This document shows, piece by piece, positions 42,377-51,341 of a stretch of 64,000 nucleotides of DNA. A program made the position numbers and the translations under genes. The notes under the pieces were generated by a model that saw nothing but the letters and a program-made list of their open reading frames with translations, was not told where the DNA came from and searched no databases. The DNA comes from Actinomadura fibrosa (GTDB lineage: Bacteria; Actinomycetota; Actinomycetes; Streptosporangiales; Streptosporangiaceae). The DNA lies in NCBI RefSeq assembly GCF_900659615.1, contig NZ_CAACUY010000020.1:1-64000 (forward strand), read 5' to 3'. Position 1 is the first letter of the stretch. The number at the start of each line of letters is the position of its first letter.

Positions 42377-45300
42377 GTGGTCGATCACGCTCGCCGGCTG
42401 GACGCCGCGCTACCCGGGATGTTCCGCACCGGCCTCACCGCGCGGACGGCCTACTCCTCGGACGCCTCCATCTACCGGAAGGTCCCGGTCGCCGTCGCGG
42501 AGCCGCGCTCGGCGGAGGACGTCGCGCGGATCCTGGAGGTCGCGGGGGAGGAGGGCCTCCCGGTCACGATGCGCGGCGGCGGGACGTCCATCGCGGGCAA
42601 CTCGATCGGCGCCGGGATCGTCGTCGACACCTCGCGGCACATGGACCGCATCCGCTCGATCGATCCCGTGGCGCGCACCGCGGTGGTCGAGCCGGGCGTG
42701 GTGCTGGACGACCTGCGCGCCGCCGCGGCCCCGCACGGCCTGACGTTCGGCCCCGACCCGTCCAGCCACTCGCGCTGCACCCTCGGCGGGATGATCGGCA
42801 ACAACGCGTGCGGGTCGCACAGCGTGGCCTGGGGGATCACGTCCGCGAACGTCGAGGGCCTGCGGCTGCTGCTGCCCGGCGGCCGCGAGCTCGCCGCCCG
42901 CGCGGGGACGTCCGGCGACGCGGTCGTCAACGCCGAGCTGGCGAGGCTCCGCGACGCGCACCTGGCGCCGCTGCGGACGGAGCTGGGCCGGTTCAGCCGC
43001 CAGGTGTCGGGCTACGGCCTGCACCATCTGCTGCCCGAGAACGGTTTCGACGTGGCGAAGGCGCTCGTCGGCGCGGAGGGGACGTGCGGCGTCGTCACGG
43101 AGGCGACCGTCCGGCTCGTCCCGGTTCCGAAGGCGCGCGCGCTCGCCGTGCTCGGCTTCCCGGACGTCTTCGTCGCCGCGGAGGTCGCGCCGTTCGCCGC
43201 GCGTGCGGGTGCGCTGACGGTCGAGGGAATGGCGTCCGACCTGCTCACCGCGCTGCGGAGCCAGCCGGGCCGGGCCGATGCGGGCGCCGATCTGCCGCCC
43301 GGCGGCGGCTGGCTGTACTGCGAGGTCGGCGGGGACACCGTCGCCGAGGCGCGCGGCGCGGCGCACGCGCTCGCCGAGATCGTCCGCGAGCGGGTCCCGG
43401 GGACGGCGTCCGTTGTCGTCGCCGACCCGGCGCGGACGCGGGCGCTGTGGTGGATCCGCGAGGCCGGCGCGGGCATCGTCACGCGGCTGCCCGACGGCGG
43501 CGAGGCGTGGGCGGGCTGGGAGGACTCGGCGGTCCCGCCCGCGCGGCTCGCCGGATACCTGCGGGAGCTGTACGGGCTGATGCGCGAGCACGGCCTGCGC
43601 GGCGTCCCGTACGGGCACTTCGGGGAGGGCTGCCTGCACCTCCGCCTCGACTTCGGGCTGGACGAGCCGCGCGGCGTCGCCGGGTACCGGGCCTTCGTCG
43701 AGGACGCCGCCCGCCTCGTCGTGTCCCACGGCGGGACGGTGTCCGGCGAGCACGGCGACGGCCGCGCCCGTTCGGAGCTGCTCGCCGCGATGTACTCGCC
43801 GGAGCTGCTGCGGGCGTTCGCCGCGTTCAAGGCCGTGTTCGACCCGGAACGCCGCCTCAACCCCGGCGTCATCGTGGACCCGGCCCCGCTGGACGCCGAT
43901 CTCCGCCCGGGCCCCGGCCGCGACGCGCTGCTCCGCTCAGACGGCGGCGCCCAACCCGCGACCCCCGGCCGCGACGCCTTCCTCCGCTCGGACGGCGGCG
44001 CCCGCCCCGCGACGCCCGGCCGCGACGCCCTCCTCCACTCGGACGGTGGCGCCCGCCGCGCGACCCCCGGCCGCCACGCGCTGCTTCGCTCGGACGGTCG
44101 CGCCCGCCCCGCGACGCCCGGCCGCGACGCGCTGCCGGTGACGGCTGTCCATGCGCTGACCAGGGACGGCGGGTCGTTCGCGGCGGCCGTCCACCGCTGC
44201 GTCGGCGTCGGCGCGTGCCGCAACCTGGACACCGGGTCGATGTGCCCGTCGTTCAAGGTGACGCGGGACGAGGTGCACTCGACCCGCGGCCGGGCCCGCG
44301 TGCTGGCGGAGATGCTGCGCGGCGAGTCGATCCCGGACGGCTGGCGCTCGCGGGAGGCCGCGGAGGCGCTGGACCTGTGCCTGTCCTGCAAGGCGTGCGC
44401 GAGCGACTGCCCGGTGAACGTCGACATGGCGACCTACAAGGCGGAGTTCCTGTACCGCCACTACGCCGGGCGCCGCCGTCCGATGGCGCACTACTCGATG
44501 GGCTGGCTGCCGCTGTGGTCGCGGCTCGTGACGGCCGTGCCGGGGACGTCCCGCCTGGTGAACGCCGCGCTGGCCCGCCGTCCGGTCGCCGCGGCGGTGA
44601 AGCGGGCGGCGGGCGTCGAGCCGCGCCGCGCGATGGTCCGGTTCGCGGAGCAGACGCTGCGCGGATGGTTCCGGACGGCGCACGGCGGCCCGAAGGCGGC
44701 GGGGCCCGCGGGCACGGTGGTGCTCTGGCCCGACACGTTCACCGAGCACCACGAGCCCGAGGCCGGGCGGGCGGCGGTCGAGGTGCTGGAGGCCCTCGGC
44801 TACCGCGTCCTGATCCCGCCGGGCCGCGTCTGCTGCGGGCTGACCTGGCACTCCACCGGCCAGCTCGGTGTCACCCGGCGCGTCCTGGAGCACACGCTCG
44901 GCGTGCTCGCGCCGGCCCTCGACGCGGGCCTGCCGGTCGTCGGGCTGGAACCGTCCTGCACGGTGATGCTGCGCGACGAGGCGCCCGAGCTGCTCCCGGA
45001 CGATCCGCGCGCGAAGCGGCTCGCGGACGCCACCGTCACCCTCGCCGAGCTGGTCGACCGGCACGACGGCGCGTGGCCGTTCGAGCGGCTGGACTCCGCC
45101 GCCGTCGCGCAGGTGCATTGCCACCAGGAGGCCAAGGGCTCCTACGCGCCCGATCTCGCCGTCCTGCGCAGGCTCGGCGTGGACACCGATGTCGTCGGCG
45201 CCGGCTGCTGCGGCCTCGCCGGGAACTTCGGCTTCGAGCCCGGCCACTGGGACGTCTCGCAGGCGTGCGCCGAGCGCGAGCTGTACCCGAAGGTGCGCGC

Positions 45301-45421
45301 GGCGGACGGCGCGATGGTCCTCGCCGACGGCTTCTCCTGCCGGACGCAGGTCGCGCAGGGCACCGGCCGCCGCGCCCTCCACCTCGCGGAGGTCCTCCGG
45401 AAGGCGCTCCCGAAGGCCTGA
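42377..45421 (+). CDS. FAD-linked oxidase fused to 4Fe-4S/CCG domains (D-2-hydroxyacid dehydrogenase type)
   Basis: The 1014-aa protein fuses a GlcD/DLD-type FAD half to a GlcF-type iron-sulfur half. The FAD half shows GLPVTMRGGGTSIAGNSIGA, SSHSRCTLGGMIGNNACGSH, YGHFGEGCLHLRLDF and SGEHGDGRARSELL. The second half has two ferredoxin motifs (GVGACRNLDTGSMCPSFKVT; LCLSCKACASDCPVNVDMAT) and two CCG motifs (RVCCGLTWHSTGQLG; GAGCCGLAGNFGFEPGHWDV). It should oxidise a D-2-hydroxy acid (lactate, glycolate or 2-hydroxyglutarate) and pass electrons to the chain. A repeat-built linker joins the halves. The start is GTG 42377. Confidence 0.92.
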   Translation: MVDHARRLDAALPGMFRTGLTARTAYSSDASIYRKVPVAVAEPRSAEDVARILEVAGEEGLPVTMRGGGTSIAGNSIGAGIVVDTSRHMDRIRSIDPVARTAVVEPGVVLDDLRAAAAPHGLTFGPDPSSHSRCTLGGMIGNNACGSHSVAWGITSANVEGLRLLLPGGRELAARAGTSGDAVVNAELARLRDAHLAPLRTELGRFSRQVSGYGLHHLLPENGFDVAKALVGAEGTCGVVTEATVRLVPVPKARALAVLGFPDVFVAAEVAPFAARAGALTVEGMASDLLTALRSQPGRADAGADLPPGGGWLYCEVGGDTVAEARGAAHALAEIVRERVPGTASVVVADPARTRALWWIREAGAGIVTRLPDGGEAWAGWEDSAVPPARLAGYLRELYGLMREHGLRGVPYGHFGEGCLHLRLDFGLDEPRGVAGYRAFVEDAARLVVSHGGTVSGEHGDGRARSELLAAMYSPELLRAFAAFKAVFDPERRLNPGVIVDPAPLDADLRPGPGRDALLRSDGGAQPATPGRDAFLRSDGGARPATPGRDALLHSDGGARRATPGRHALLRSDGRARPATPGRDALPVTAVHALTRDGGSFAAAVHRCVGVGACRNLDTGSMCPSFKVTRDEVHSTRGRARVLAEMLRGESIPDGWRSREAAEALDLCLSCKACASDCPVNVDMATYKAEFLYRHYAGRRRPMAHYSMGWLPLWSRLVTAVPGTSRLVNAALARRPVAAAVKRAAGVEPRRAMVRFAEQTLRGWFRTAHGGPKAAGPAGTVVLWPDTFTEHHEPEAGRAAVEVLEALGYRVLIPPGRVCCGLTWHSTGQLGVTRRVLEHTLGVLAPALDAGLPVVGLEPSCTVMLRDEAPELLPDDPRAKRLADATVTLAELVDRHDGAWPFERLDSAAVAQVHCHQEAKGSYAPDLAVLRRLGVDTDVVGAGCCGLAGNFGFEPGHWDVSQACAERELYPKVRAADGAMVLADGFSCRTQVAQGTGRRALHLAEVLRKALPKA
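43913..44116. repeat. Four in-frame 51-bp tandem repeats in the FAD/Fe-S linker
   Basis: Each unit encodes 17 residues of the type PGRDALLRSDGGARPAT (variants PGRDAFLRSDGGARPAT and PGRHALLRSDGRARPAT). A fifth partial unit follows to about 44146. Frame and spacing are kept throughout. Confidence 0.92.
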
Positions 45422-45576
45422 CGCGCCGCGACCGCGGTGGCGGTCCGTTCGGGGCGGGCGGACGAACCCTGAGCCGACCCTGAGCGGACCCTGAACCATC
45501 CCTGATCACCCTGTCGCGGGATGTATCGCCGTCCTAGCGTGATGATCACGATCCTCCGCCGGAAGGACAGCTCATC

Positions 45577-47112
45577 ATGCTGCGAAAGCACAGGCAGGCC
45601 GCCTGGGGCGCGACCGTCGCGGCGGGCCTCGCGCTCGGTGCCGTGGCCGTCCCGTCCACTCCGGGATCCGCGGAGGCGGCGCCCGACCCGGCGTCCGGCC
45701 GAACGTCCATGTCGGTCGGCGCCCGCGGGCCGATCGCGTGGACGGCCTGCGGCCCGGACCGCAAGGCCGAGTGCGCCACACTGCGGCTCCCCGTCGACTG
45801 GGCGCATCCGGAGGGGGAGACGTTCGGGCTCGCCATCGCCCGCCGCAAGGCCCTCGACCGCAAGGCCCGCGTCGGCACGCTCGTGTTCGGGCCCGGCGGC
45901 CCCGGCGACTCGGGTGTGAAGCGGGTGACCGAGCTCAAGGGCGGCATCGACCGGTTCAGCGACCGGCTCCGGCAGCGCTTCGACATCGTCAGCTTCGATC
46001 CGCGCGGGGTCGGCGAGAGCAACCCGGTCACGTGCTCCGCGGCCCTGCTCGACGCGCGCCCGTCACCGGTGATCACCAGCGCGGCGGAGTTCGACGCCAC
46101 CCTCGCCTACAACGCGCGGCTGCGGGACGACTGCCGCGCGCGCACCGGCCCGGTCTACGACCACGCCGACACGCTCAGCACCGTCCGGGACGTGGACGCG
46201 ATCCGCGCCGCGCTCGGCGAGCCGAAGCTGACCTTCCACGGCAGCTCGTACGGCACGCTGCTCGGCCAGATGTACGCCGAGACGTACCCGAGGCGGATCC
46301 GCGCCATGGTGCTGGAGAGCGTCACCGACCACAGCGTCCGCCGGACCGGGCGGTTCCTCGACACCGAGATCGGCGCGGCGCAGGACTCGTTCGAGCAATT
46401 CGCGGCCTGGTGCGACCGCACGGCGTCCTGCGCCCTGCACGGCAGGGACGTGCACGCCGTCTGGAGCGACCTGCGCGCCCGCGCCGCCCGCGGCGAGCTG
46501 GCCGACCCGAGCGCGCCCGGCGCGGCGATCCCGGAGTTCGGCCTGGTCCTGATGGCCTACAAGGCCTTCTATGACCCGGACTGGGCGGGCCTCGCGCAGA
46601 AGCTCGCGGCCCTCGCGGCGAGCAAGCCGCTGAAGCGCACCTCGTCCCGGACGGCACCGGTCACGCCCACCCCACCGGCGGAAGTCACGGGCAAGGACAA
46701 CTTCACCGCGCAGTTCTGCTCCGACTGGAGCCTCCCGGTGCGGAACTACGCGGAGTTCGCCGCGCACATGCGGCGCCTTGAGAGGATCGCGCCGGACATG
46801 GCGCACGCCCGTCCGCTGATGGCCGTGTCCGTGTGCCTGGGCTGGCCGCGGCCCGTCCGCAACCCGCAGCACCGGCTGGACGTGCGCGGCAGCGCGCCGA
46901 TCCTGCTCGCGAACTCGGTGCACGACCCCGCCACGCCGTACGTGTGGGCGCGCAGCGTTGCCCGGCAGCTCGGCCGGACGGGCACGCTCCTCACCTACGC
47001 GGGCGCGGGCCACGGCTCCTACAACAGCGGGTCCTGCATGCGGGACACGATCGACGCCTACCTGATCTCGCTCGAAGTCCCGGCGCGCGGCACCACCTGC
47101 CCCGCCACCTGA
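45577..47112 (+). CDS. Secreted tripeptidyl-aminopeptidase-like alpha/beta hydrolase
   Basis: The 511-aa protein has a signal peptide (MLRKHRQAAWGATVAAGLAL to SAEAA), an alpha/beta hydrolase core with oxyanion FGPGGPGDSG, FDIVSFDPRGVGESNPVTC, the nucleophile elbow FHGSSYGTLLGQMYAETYP and a TAP-like C-terminal domain (PILLANSVHDPATPYVWARS, AGAGHGSYNSGSC) providing Asp and His. These enzymes release N-terminal tripeptides outside the cell; other ester or amide substrates are possible. AAGGA lies upstream of the ATG. A strong hairpin follows. Confidence 0.92.
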   Translation: MLRKHRQAAWGATVAAGLALGAVAVPSTPGSAEAAPDPASGRTSMSVGARGPIAWTACGPDRKAECATLRLPVDWAHPEGETFGLAIARRKALDRKARVGTLVFGPGGPGDSGVKRVTELKGGIDRFSDRLRQRFDIVSFDPRGVGESNPVTCSAALLDARPSPVITSAAEFDATLAYNARLRDDCRARTGPVYDHADTLSTVRDVDAIRAALGEPKLTFHGSSYGTLLGQMYAETYPRRIRAMVLESVTDHSVRRTGRFLDTEIGAAQDSFEQFAAWCDRTASCALHGRDVHAVWSDLRARAARGELADPSAPGAAIPEFGLVLMAYKAFYDPDWAGLAQKLAALAASKPLKRTSSRTAPVTPTPPAEVTGKDNFTAQFCSDWSLPVRNYAEFAAHMRRLERIAPDMAHARPLMAVSVCLGWPRPVRNPQHRLDVRGSAPILLANSVHDPATPYVWARSVARQLGRTGTLLTYAGAGHGSYNSGSCMRDTIDAYLISLEVPARGTTCPAT

Positions 47113-47143
47113 CCGGTCGCCGTTCCCGCCCCGCGCGGCGGCG

Positions 47144-47187
47144 GGGAAGGCCGATGCCCGGACCGGGGCCCGGACATCGGCCTTCCC
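47144..47187. terminator. Bidirectional terminator hairpin
   Basis: GGGAAGGCCGATG and CATCGGCCTTCCC form a perfect 13-bp stem with an 18-base GC-rich loop between the convergent peptidase-like and NmrA-like genes. Confidence 0.85.
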
Positions 47188-47198
47188 TTCCGGCAGAT

Positions 47199-48032
47199 TC
47201 AGGACGTCCTGAACTCGTCGGCGTGGGCCACGGCCCATTCGCGGAACGTGCGAGGCGAGCGCCCGGTCACGTCCCGCACCGTGGAGCGGACGACCGACTC
47301 GTCGAGCGAGCCGCCGACGTAGAAGTCGAAGAACGCGTCGACGTACTCGGCGGGCATGGACGCGGTCATCTCCGCGCGGGCCTCGTCGTCCGGCTGGACC
47401 TCGAAGCGCAGGTCGCGGCCCAGCACCTCGCCGAGGACGCGGACCTGGTCGGCGGGCAGCAGCGACTCAGGCCCGGTCGGGTAGTACACCTTGCCCTCGT
47501 GGTCGTCCTCCCGCAGGGCCACCGCCGCGACGGCCGCGATGTCGAACGGGTCGACCGCCGCGGCGCGGACGCCGGCGAAGGGCAGCCGCAGCGTGTTCCC
47601 GGCGCGGAGCTTCGGCAGCCAGCGCAGCGCGTTGGAGAAGAACGCGGTGGGGCGCAGGATCGTCCAGGGCAGCCCCGAGTCGTGGACCGCGCGCTCGGTG
47701 AGGATCATGTACCGGCTCACCGCGTTGCCGAGGTCACCGCTCCCCGCCGACCCGCCCGTGACCTGGACGACGCGCTCCACGCCCGCGCGCCGGGCCTCGT
47801 CCAGGACGCCCGGCATGTCGCGGTAGCCGGGCAGCAGGAAGACCCCGCGGACGCCCACGAGCGCCGGGGCCAGTGACGCGGGATCGTCCAGGTCGCCGGT
47901 CACGTACTCGACCCCCGGGACCTCCGTCGCGGGCGGCTTGCGGACGAGGGCCCGCACCGGTTCGTCCGCCGTGGCCAGGATGCGGACCAGTTCTGAGCCG
48001 ATGTTGCCGGTGGCGCCGGTGACCAGGAGCAT
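47199..48032 (-). CDS. NmrA-like NAD(P)-binding protein
   Basis: The 277-aa protein opens with a Rossmann dinucleotide motif (MLLVTGATGNIGSELVRILA) and continues with EYVTGDLDDPASLAPALVGV, VVQVTGGSAGS and LPWTILRPTAFFSNALRWLP, the atypical SDR/NmrA pattern. Members act as redox sensors or as quinone or isoflavone-type reductases; the active-site Tyr-Lys pair of classical SDRs is not evident. GGAAGG precedes ATG 48032. It lies 47 bp downstream of an SDR gene on the same strand and may share its transcript. Confidence 0.88.
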   Translation of the reverse strand: MLLVTGATGNIGSELVRILATADEPVRALVRKPPATEVPGVEYVTGDLDDPASLAPALVGVRGVFLLPGYRDMPGVLDEARRAGVERVVQVTGGSAGSGDLGNAVSRYMILTERAVHDSGLPWTILRPTAFFSNALRWLPKLRAGNTLRLPFAGVRAAAVDPFDIAAVAAVALREDDHEGKVYYPTGPESLLPADQVRVLGEVLGRDLRFEVQPDDEARAEMTASMPAEYVDAFFDFYVGGSLDESVVRSTVRDVTGRSPRTFREWAVAHADEFRTS

Positions 48033-48079
48033 GCGATGTCCTTCCGGACGAGTCGGGGGGCTTGCAGGGGGCGTGCGGC

Positions 48080-48745
48080 TTACCAGGGGAGGGGGCGGCC
48101 GTCCCGGAAGAATCCTCCGGTCGGGCCGTCGTCGGGCAGGGTCGCGGCCCAGACCACGCTGGCCGCGCCGTCGGCCACCGGACGGCCGCCGGGACCGCCC
48201 ATGTCGGTCGCGACCCAGCCGGGGCAGACCGCGTTGACGAGGACGCCCTCGGCGCGCAGCTCGGCGGCGAGCATCCGCGTCAGCGCGTTGAGCGCGACCT
48301 TGGAGACCGTGTAGGCGGGGGTGCCGCCGCCCAGGTTCGTCAGCGACGCGGCCTCGCTGGAGACGTTGACGACGCGGGGGTGGTCGCTGCGGCGGAGCGC
48401 GGGCAGCAGCGCCTGGGTCAGGCGCCACGCGCCGTAGAGGTTGGTCTCGGCCGCCTCGCGGACGACGCCGAGGTCCGCCGTCACCGCGCGCTGCCAGGTG
48501 TCGTAGGTGATCGCGGCGTTGTTGACCAGGACGTCCAGCCGCTCGATGCCGGCGGCGGCGCGCTCGATGTCCGCCTCGGACGTCACGTCCAGCCGGACCG
48601 GCCGCGCGCCGACGCGCCGTGCCGCCTCCTCGGCGGCCTCCGGCCGGCGGGCGCCGAGGAGCACCTCGTGGCCGCGCGCCGCGAGCTGCCGGCACACCTC
48701 CAGCCCGATGCCCCGGTTGGCCCCCGTCACCAGCGTGACCGTCAC
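48080..48745 (-). CDS. Short-chain dehydrogenase/reductase
   Basis: The 221-aa classical SDR has the cofactor motif TLVTGANRGIGLEVCRQLAA, RLDVTSEADI, LVNNAAITYD (NNAA), the catalytic Ser in VVNVSSEAASL and a YTVSK motif (Tyr and Lys), plus VCPGWVATDMGG. NADPH preference is suggested by Arg residues after the first helix. The substrate is unknown. GTG 48745 has GGAGGAG upstream. The NmrA-like gene follows on the same strand. Confidence 0.92.
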   Translation of the reverse strand: MTVTLVTGANRGIGLEVCRQLAARGHEVLLGARRPEAAEEAARRVGARPVRLDVTSEADIERAAAGIERLDVLVNNAAITYDTWQRAVTADLGVVREAAETNLYGAWRLTQALLPALRRSDHPRVVNVSSEAASLTNLGGGTPAYTVSKVALNALTRMLAAELRAEGVLVNAVCPGWVATDMGGPGGRPVADGAASVVWAATLPDDGPTGGFFRDGRPLPW

Positions 48746-48901
48746 GTCGCGCTCCTCCCCGTCGCCCGCTCCGGACGGGGAGCCCGTCCTCCGCCCGGCC
48801 ACCAGAATGATCGCGCCCGCTCGCCGCGCCCGTCCAATACCGGCCGTGATAGCCGCCCGTTATCGGCTAATGACCGGCCCCACCTCCGGCGGAAAAGCCG
48901 A

Positions 48902-48952
48902 ACGGCGGCGTGTCGCCCTCAAACGAGGTCCAGTAGGGCGACACGCCGCCGT
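48902..48952. terminator. Long perfect hairpin after the lipase gene
   Basis: ACGGCGGCGTGTCGCCCT and AGGGCGACACGCCGCCGT pair over 18 bp with a 15-base loop, 26 bases past the lipase stop on the minus strand. It is the strongest intrinsic terminator candidate in the window. Confidence 0.88.
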
Positions 48953-48977
48953 CATCGTGCGGGAGGCGGTGGATGGC

Positions 48978-50243
48978 TCAGGCGGCGCAGTTTCCCTGGA
49001 CGGGCTTCCCGGCGAACCGGTCGGTAAGGAAGGCGACCGCGTCCGGCTCGCTCTGCAAGGCGGCGAGGACGTGTTCAGCGAGCGTGTACTGCTTCCAGGT
49101 CACGTTCGCGCCCTTGGCGCACCACGCCTTGTGGAGGGCGTCGGCCTGCTGGAACGGGATGATCTCGTCGAGCAGCCCCTGCCCCTGGAACACGGGGACG
49201 CTCGGCGCCGTGGAGCCGAGCTTGTTGGCGTCCAGCGCGGACTGCCACGCCGCCGTCTCCAGCGGGTTGCTCGTCGTGTAGTCGCCGATCCTCTTGAACG
49301 CGGTGTCGATCAGCGTTGAGACGCCGTCGAAGCTCAGCAGGCAGACGTTCTGCGCCTTCTTGAGCAGCTCGCGGCCCCGGTCGTTGAGGTATTTGGCGAG
49401 GTCCAGCTCCGGGTAGGCGGTGTCGTAGCCGACCGCGGCCATGAACATCAGCGCGACGAACGGCGAGCCGTCCAGGCCGGCGGCGACGGCGCGGAGGTCC
49501 GCCGGGACGCCGCCCGCGACGGCGCCCTTGAGCTGGAGCTCGGGCGCGTAGGACTTCGCCAGCTCCGCCGCCCAGCCCGCCGACGTCCCGCCCTGCGAGT
49601 AGCCCCAGACCGCGACCGGCCCGTCGCCGAGCCCGGCGGCGGGTAGCCGCTGCGCGGCCCGTGCCATGTCGAGGACGGCCTTGCCCTGCGACCTGCCGAC
49701 CTCGTAGGTGTGCTGGCCCGGCGTCCCGAGCCCCTCCATGTCGGTGATCGTGACGGCCCAGCCCCGGCTGAGCGCGTCGGCGATGAACAGCTCCTCGTAG
49801 TCGTATCCCTGCGTCAGCGTGTAGGACGGGGCGCACGAGTCGCCGAGCCCGCGCGTCCCGACGGCGTAGGAGACGAGCGGCCGCCTGCCGGGGCCCGTCC
49901 ACGCCGCGGTCGGGACGAGCACCGTGCCCGACACCGCGATCGGCGCGCCCTTGACGGATTCCGACCGGTAGAGGACCTGCCACGACTTGACGCCGCCGTA
50001 GGGCGCCTTGCTGAACGGGTCGACGGTGAAGACCGCCTCCCGCGACCGGATGACGTCCCCTGGGCTGCCCGCGGGGAGCGGCGAGGGCGGCGTGTAGAAC
50101 GGATCCTCGGCGGGAGGCGCGGCGGCGTGCGGAGCGGCCTGCGGCGCGGCGTGCGCGGTCCCTTGCAGGGCGGTCGCGGTCATGGCGGCCCCGAGGCAGG
50201 AGGCCAGCGCGGTGCGCAGGATCCGGCGGACTCTGGTGTGCAT
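48978..50243 (-). CDS. Secreted lipase of the LIP/secretory lipase family
   Basis: The 421-aa protein has a signal peptide ending near GTAHA and the LIP pattern DPFYTPPSPLPAGSPGDVIR, SGTVLVPTAAW, then VAVWGYSQGGTSAGWAAELA (nucleophile Ser), an Asp in GQGLLDEIIPFQQA and a His in TLAEHVLA. It should hydrolyse triacylglycerols or esters outside the cell. It is a distant paralogue of the lipase at 7964-9178. It is divergent from a LysR gene, which may regulate it. Confidence 0.92.
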   Translation of the reverse strand: MHTRVRRILRTALASCLGAAMTATALQGTAHAAPQAAPHAAAPPAEDPFYTPPSPLPAGSPGDVIRSREAVFTVDPFSKAPYGGVKSWQVLYRSESVKGAPIAVSGTVLVPTAAWTGPGRRPLVSYAVGTRGLGDSCAPSYTLTQGYDYEELFIADALSRGWAVTITDMEGLGTPGQHTYEVGRSQGKAVLDMARAAQRLPAAGLGDGPVAVWGYSQGGTSAGWAAELAKSYAPELQLKGAVAGGVPADLRAVAAGLDGSPFVALMFMAAVGYDTAYPELDLAKYLNDRGRELLKKAQNVCLLSFDGVSTLIDTAFKRIGDYTTSNPLETAAWQSALDANKLGSTAPSVPVFQGQGLLDEIIPFQQADALHKAWCAKGANVTWKQYTLAEHVLAALQSEPDAVAFLTDRFAGKPVQGNCAA

Positions 50244-50400
50244 CGGCCCGGAAACCCTTCGGTCGTCCCCCGTACCGTCCCGGTGACGGCTCCCCGACCC
50301 TAAAGTAATTAGACACTTATTCCAATGAGCTCCGCGGCGCAAGCAGCGCGCCCGTTTTGTCCGGTGCTGACAAGGCGGGGGAGAAGTTACGCTTCGCCAG

Positions 50401-51306
50401 GTGGATGCACATCTGCGGGACCTGCGGTACTTCGTCGCGATCGCCGAGGAGCTCAGCTTCACCCGCGCCGCCGCGCGGCTCTTCGTGTCCCAGCCCGCGC
50501 TCAGCAAGCAGCTCAAGCAGCTGGAGGAGCAGCTCCGCGTCCGCCTCGTCGACCGCGACCGCCGCGCCGTCGCGCTCACCGCCGCGGGCCGGGCCCTGCT
50601 CCCCGCCGCCCGGGAGATCCTCTGCGCGTGGGACGAGGCGCAGCGCGCCGTCAGCGACGCCGCCGCGACCGAGGCGTCCGTCCTGACGGTCGGCCTGTCC
50701 ACGAGCGTCGGGCGCGGGCTGCTCGCGGACATGCGCGCCCGGTTCGCCGAACGCCGCCCCGCCTGGAGCATCCGGTTCCGCCAGGTCGACTGGGACGACC
50801 CGACCGCCGGGCTCGCCGACCGCGCGGTCGACGTCGCCTTCGTCTGGCTGCCGATCCCGCGGCAGGACGCGTTCACCGTCCAGGTCGTCGCCGAGGAGCC
50901 GCGCAGCGTGGCGCTCCGCGACGACCACCCCCTCGCCGGACGCGAGACCGTCGCGTTCCGCGAGCTGCTGGACGAGCCGTTCCTCGCTCTCCCCGAGGCC
51001 GCCGGACCGCTCCGCGACTTCTGGCTCGCCCTGGACCAGCGCGGCGGGCACCCGGTGAACATCGGCGCCACGGTCGCGAACGCCGACGAGACGTTCGCCG
51101 CCCTGGAGAACGGCAGCGGCATCGTGCTGATGGCCTCGGGCAACGCCGCCATCTACCGGCGTCCGGGCATCGCCGCCGTCCCCGTCACCGGGCTGCCGCC
51201 GAGCCGCCTCGCGCTCGCGTGGCGCGCCGGCGACCACCGCACCGCGATCCGCGACCTGCTCTGCACGCTGCTGCCCGACCCGCGCTGCGAGCCCGCCACC
51301 ACCTGA
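50401..51306 (+). CDS. LysR-family transcriptional regulator
   Basis: The 301-aa regulator starts DAHLRDLRYFVAIAEELSFT and RAAARLFVSQPALSKQLKQL (HTH), followed by LTVGLSTSVGRGLLADMRAR and the C-terminal effector-binding domain. GTG 50401 is the likely start. It shares a 157-bp promoter region with the divergent lipase gene; LysR proteins commonly control the gene on the other side. After its stop, a 14-bp motif ACCTGACGGCGGAC occurs twice before the AlkB-like gene. Confidence 0.92.
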   Translation: MDAHLRDLRYFVAIAEELSFTRAAARLFVSQPALSKQLKQLEEQLRVRLVDRDRRAVALTAAGRALLPAAREILCAWDEAQRAVSDAAATEASVLTVGLSTSVGRGLLADMRARFAERRPAWSIRFRQVDWDDPTAGLADRAVDVAFVWLPIPRQDAFTVQVVAEEPRSVALRDDHPLAGRETVAFRELLDEPFLALPEAAGPLRDFWLALDQRGGHPVNIGATVANADETFAALENGSGIVLMASGNAAIYRRPGIAAVPVTGLPPSRLALAWRAGDHRTAIRDLLCTLLPDPRCEPATT

Positions 51307-51341
51307 CGGCGGACGGCCGCGACGCGACCTGACGGCGGACG

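Noticed and set aside
42410..43753. 447-aa minus-strand frame, and similar long antisense frames at 31020-32705, 36497-38101 and 43937-45499
   Set aside because: They lie wholly opposite clear genes, are rich in Arg/Ala/Gly without domain motifs, and are expected from the codon bias of very high-GC DNA.
43913..44116. CRISPR-like repeat array
   Set aside because: The units are contiguous without spacers, keep the reading frame and encode protein repeats.
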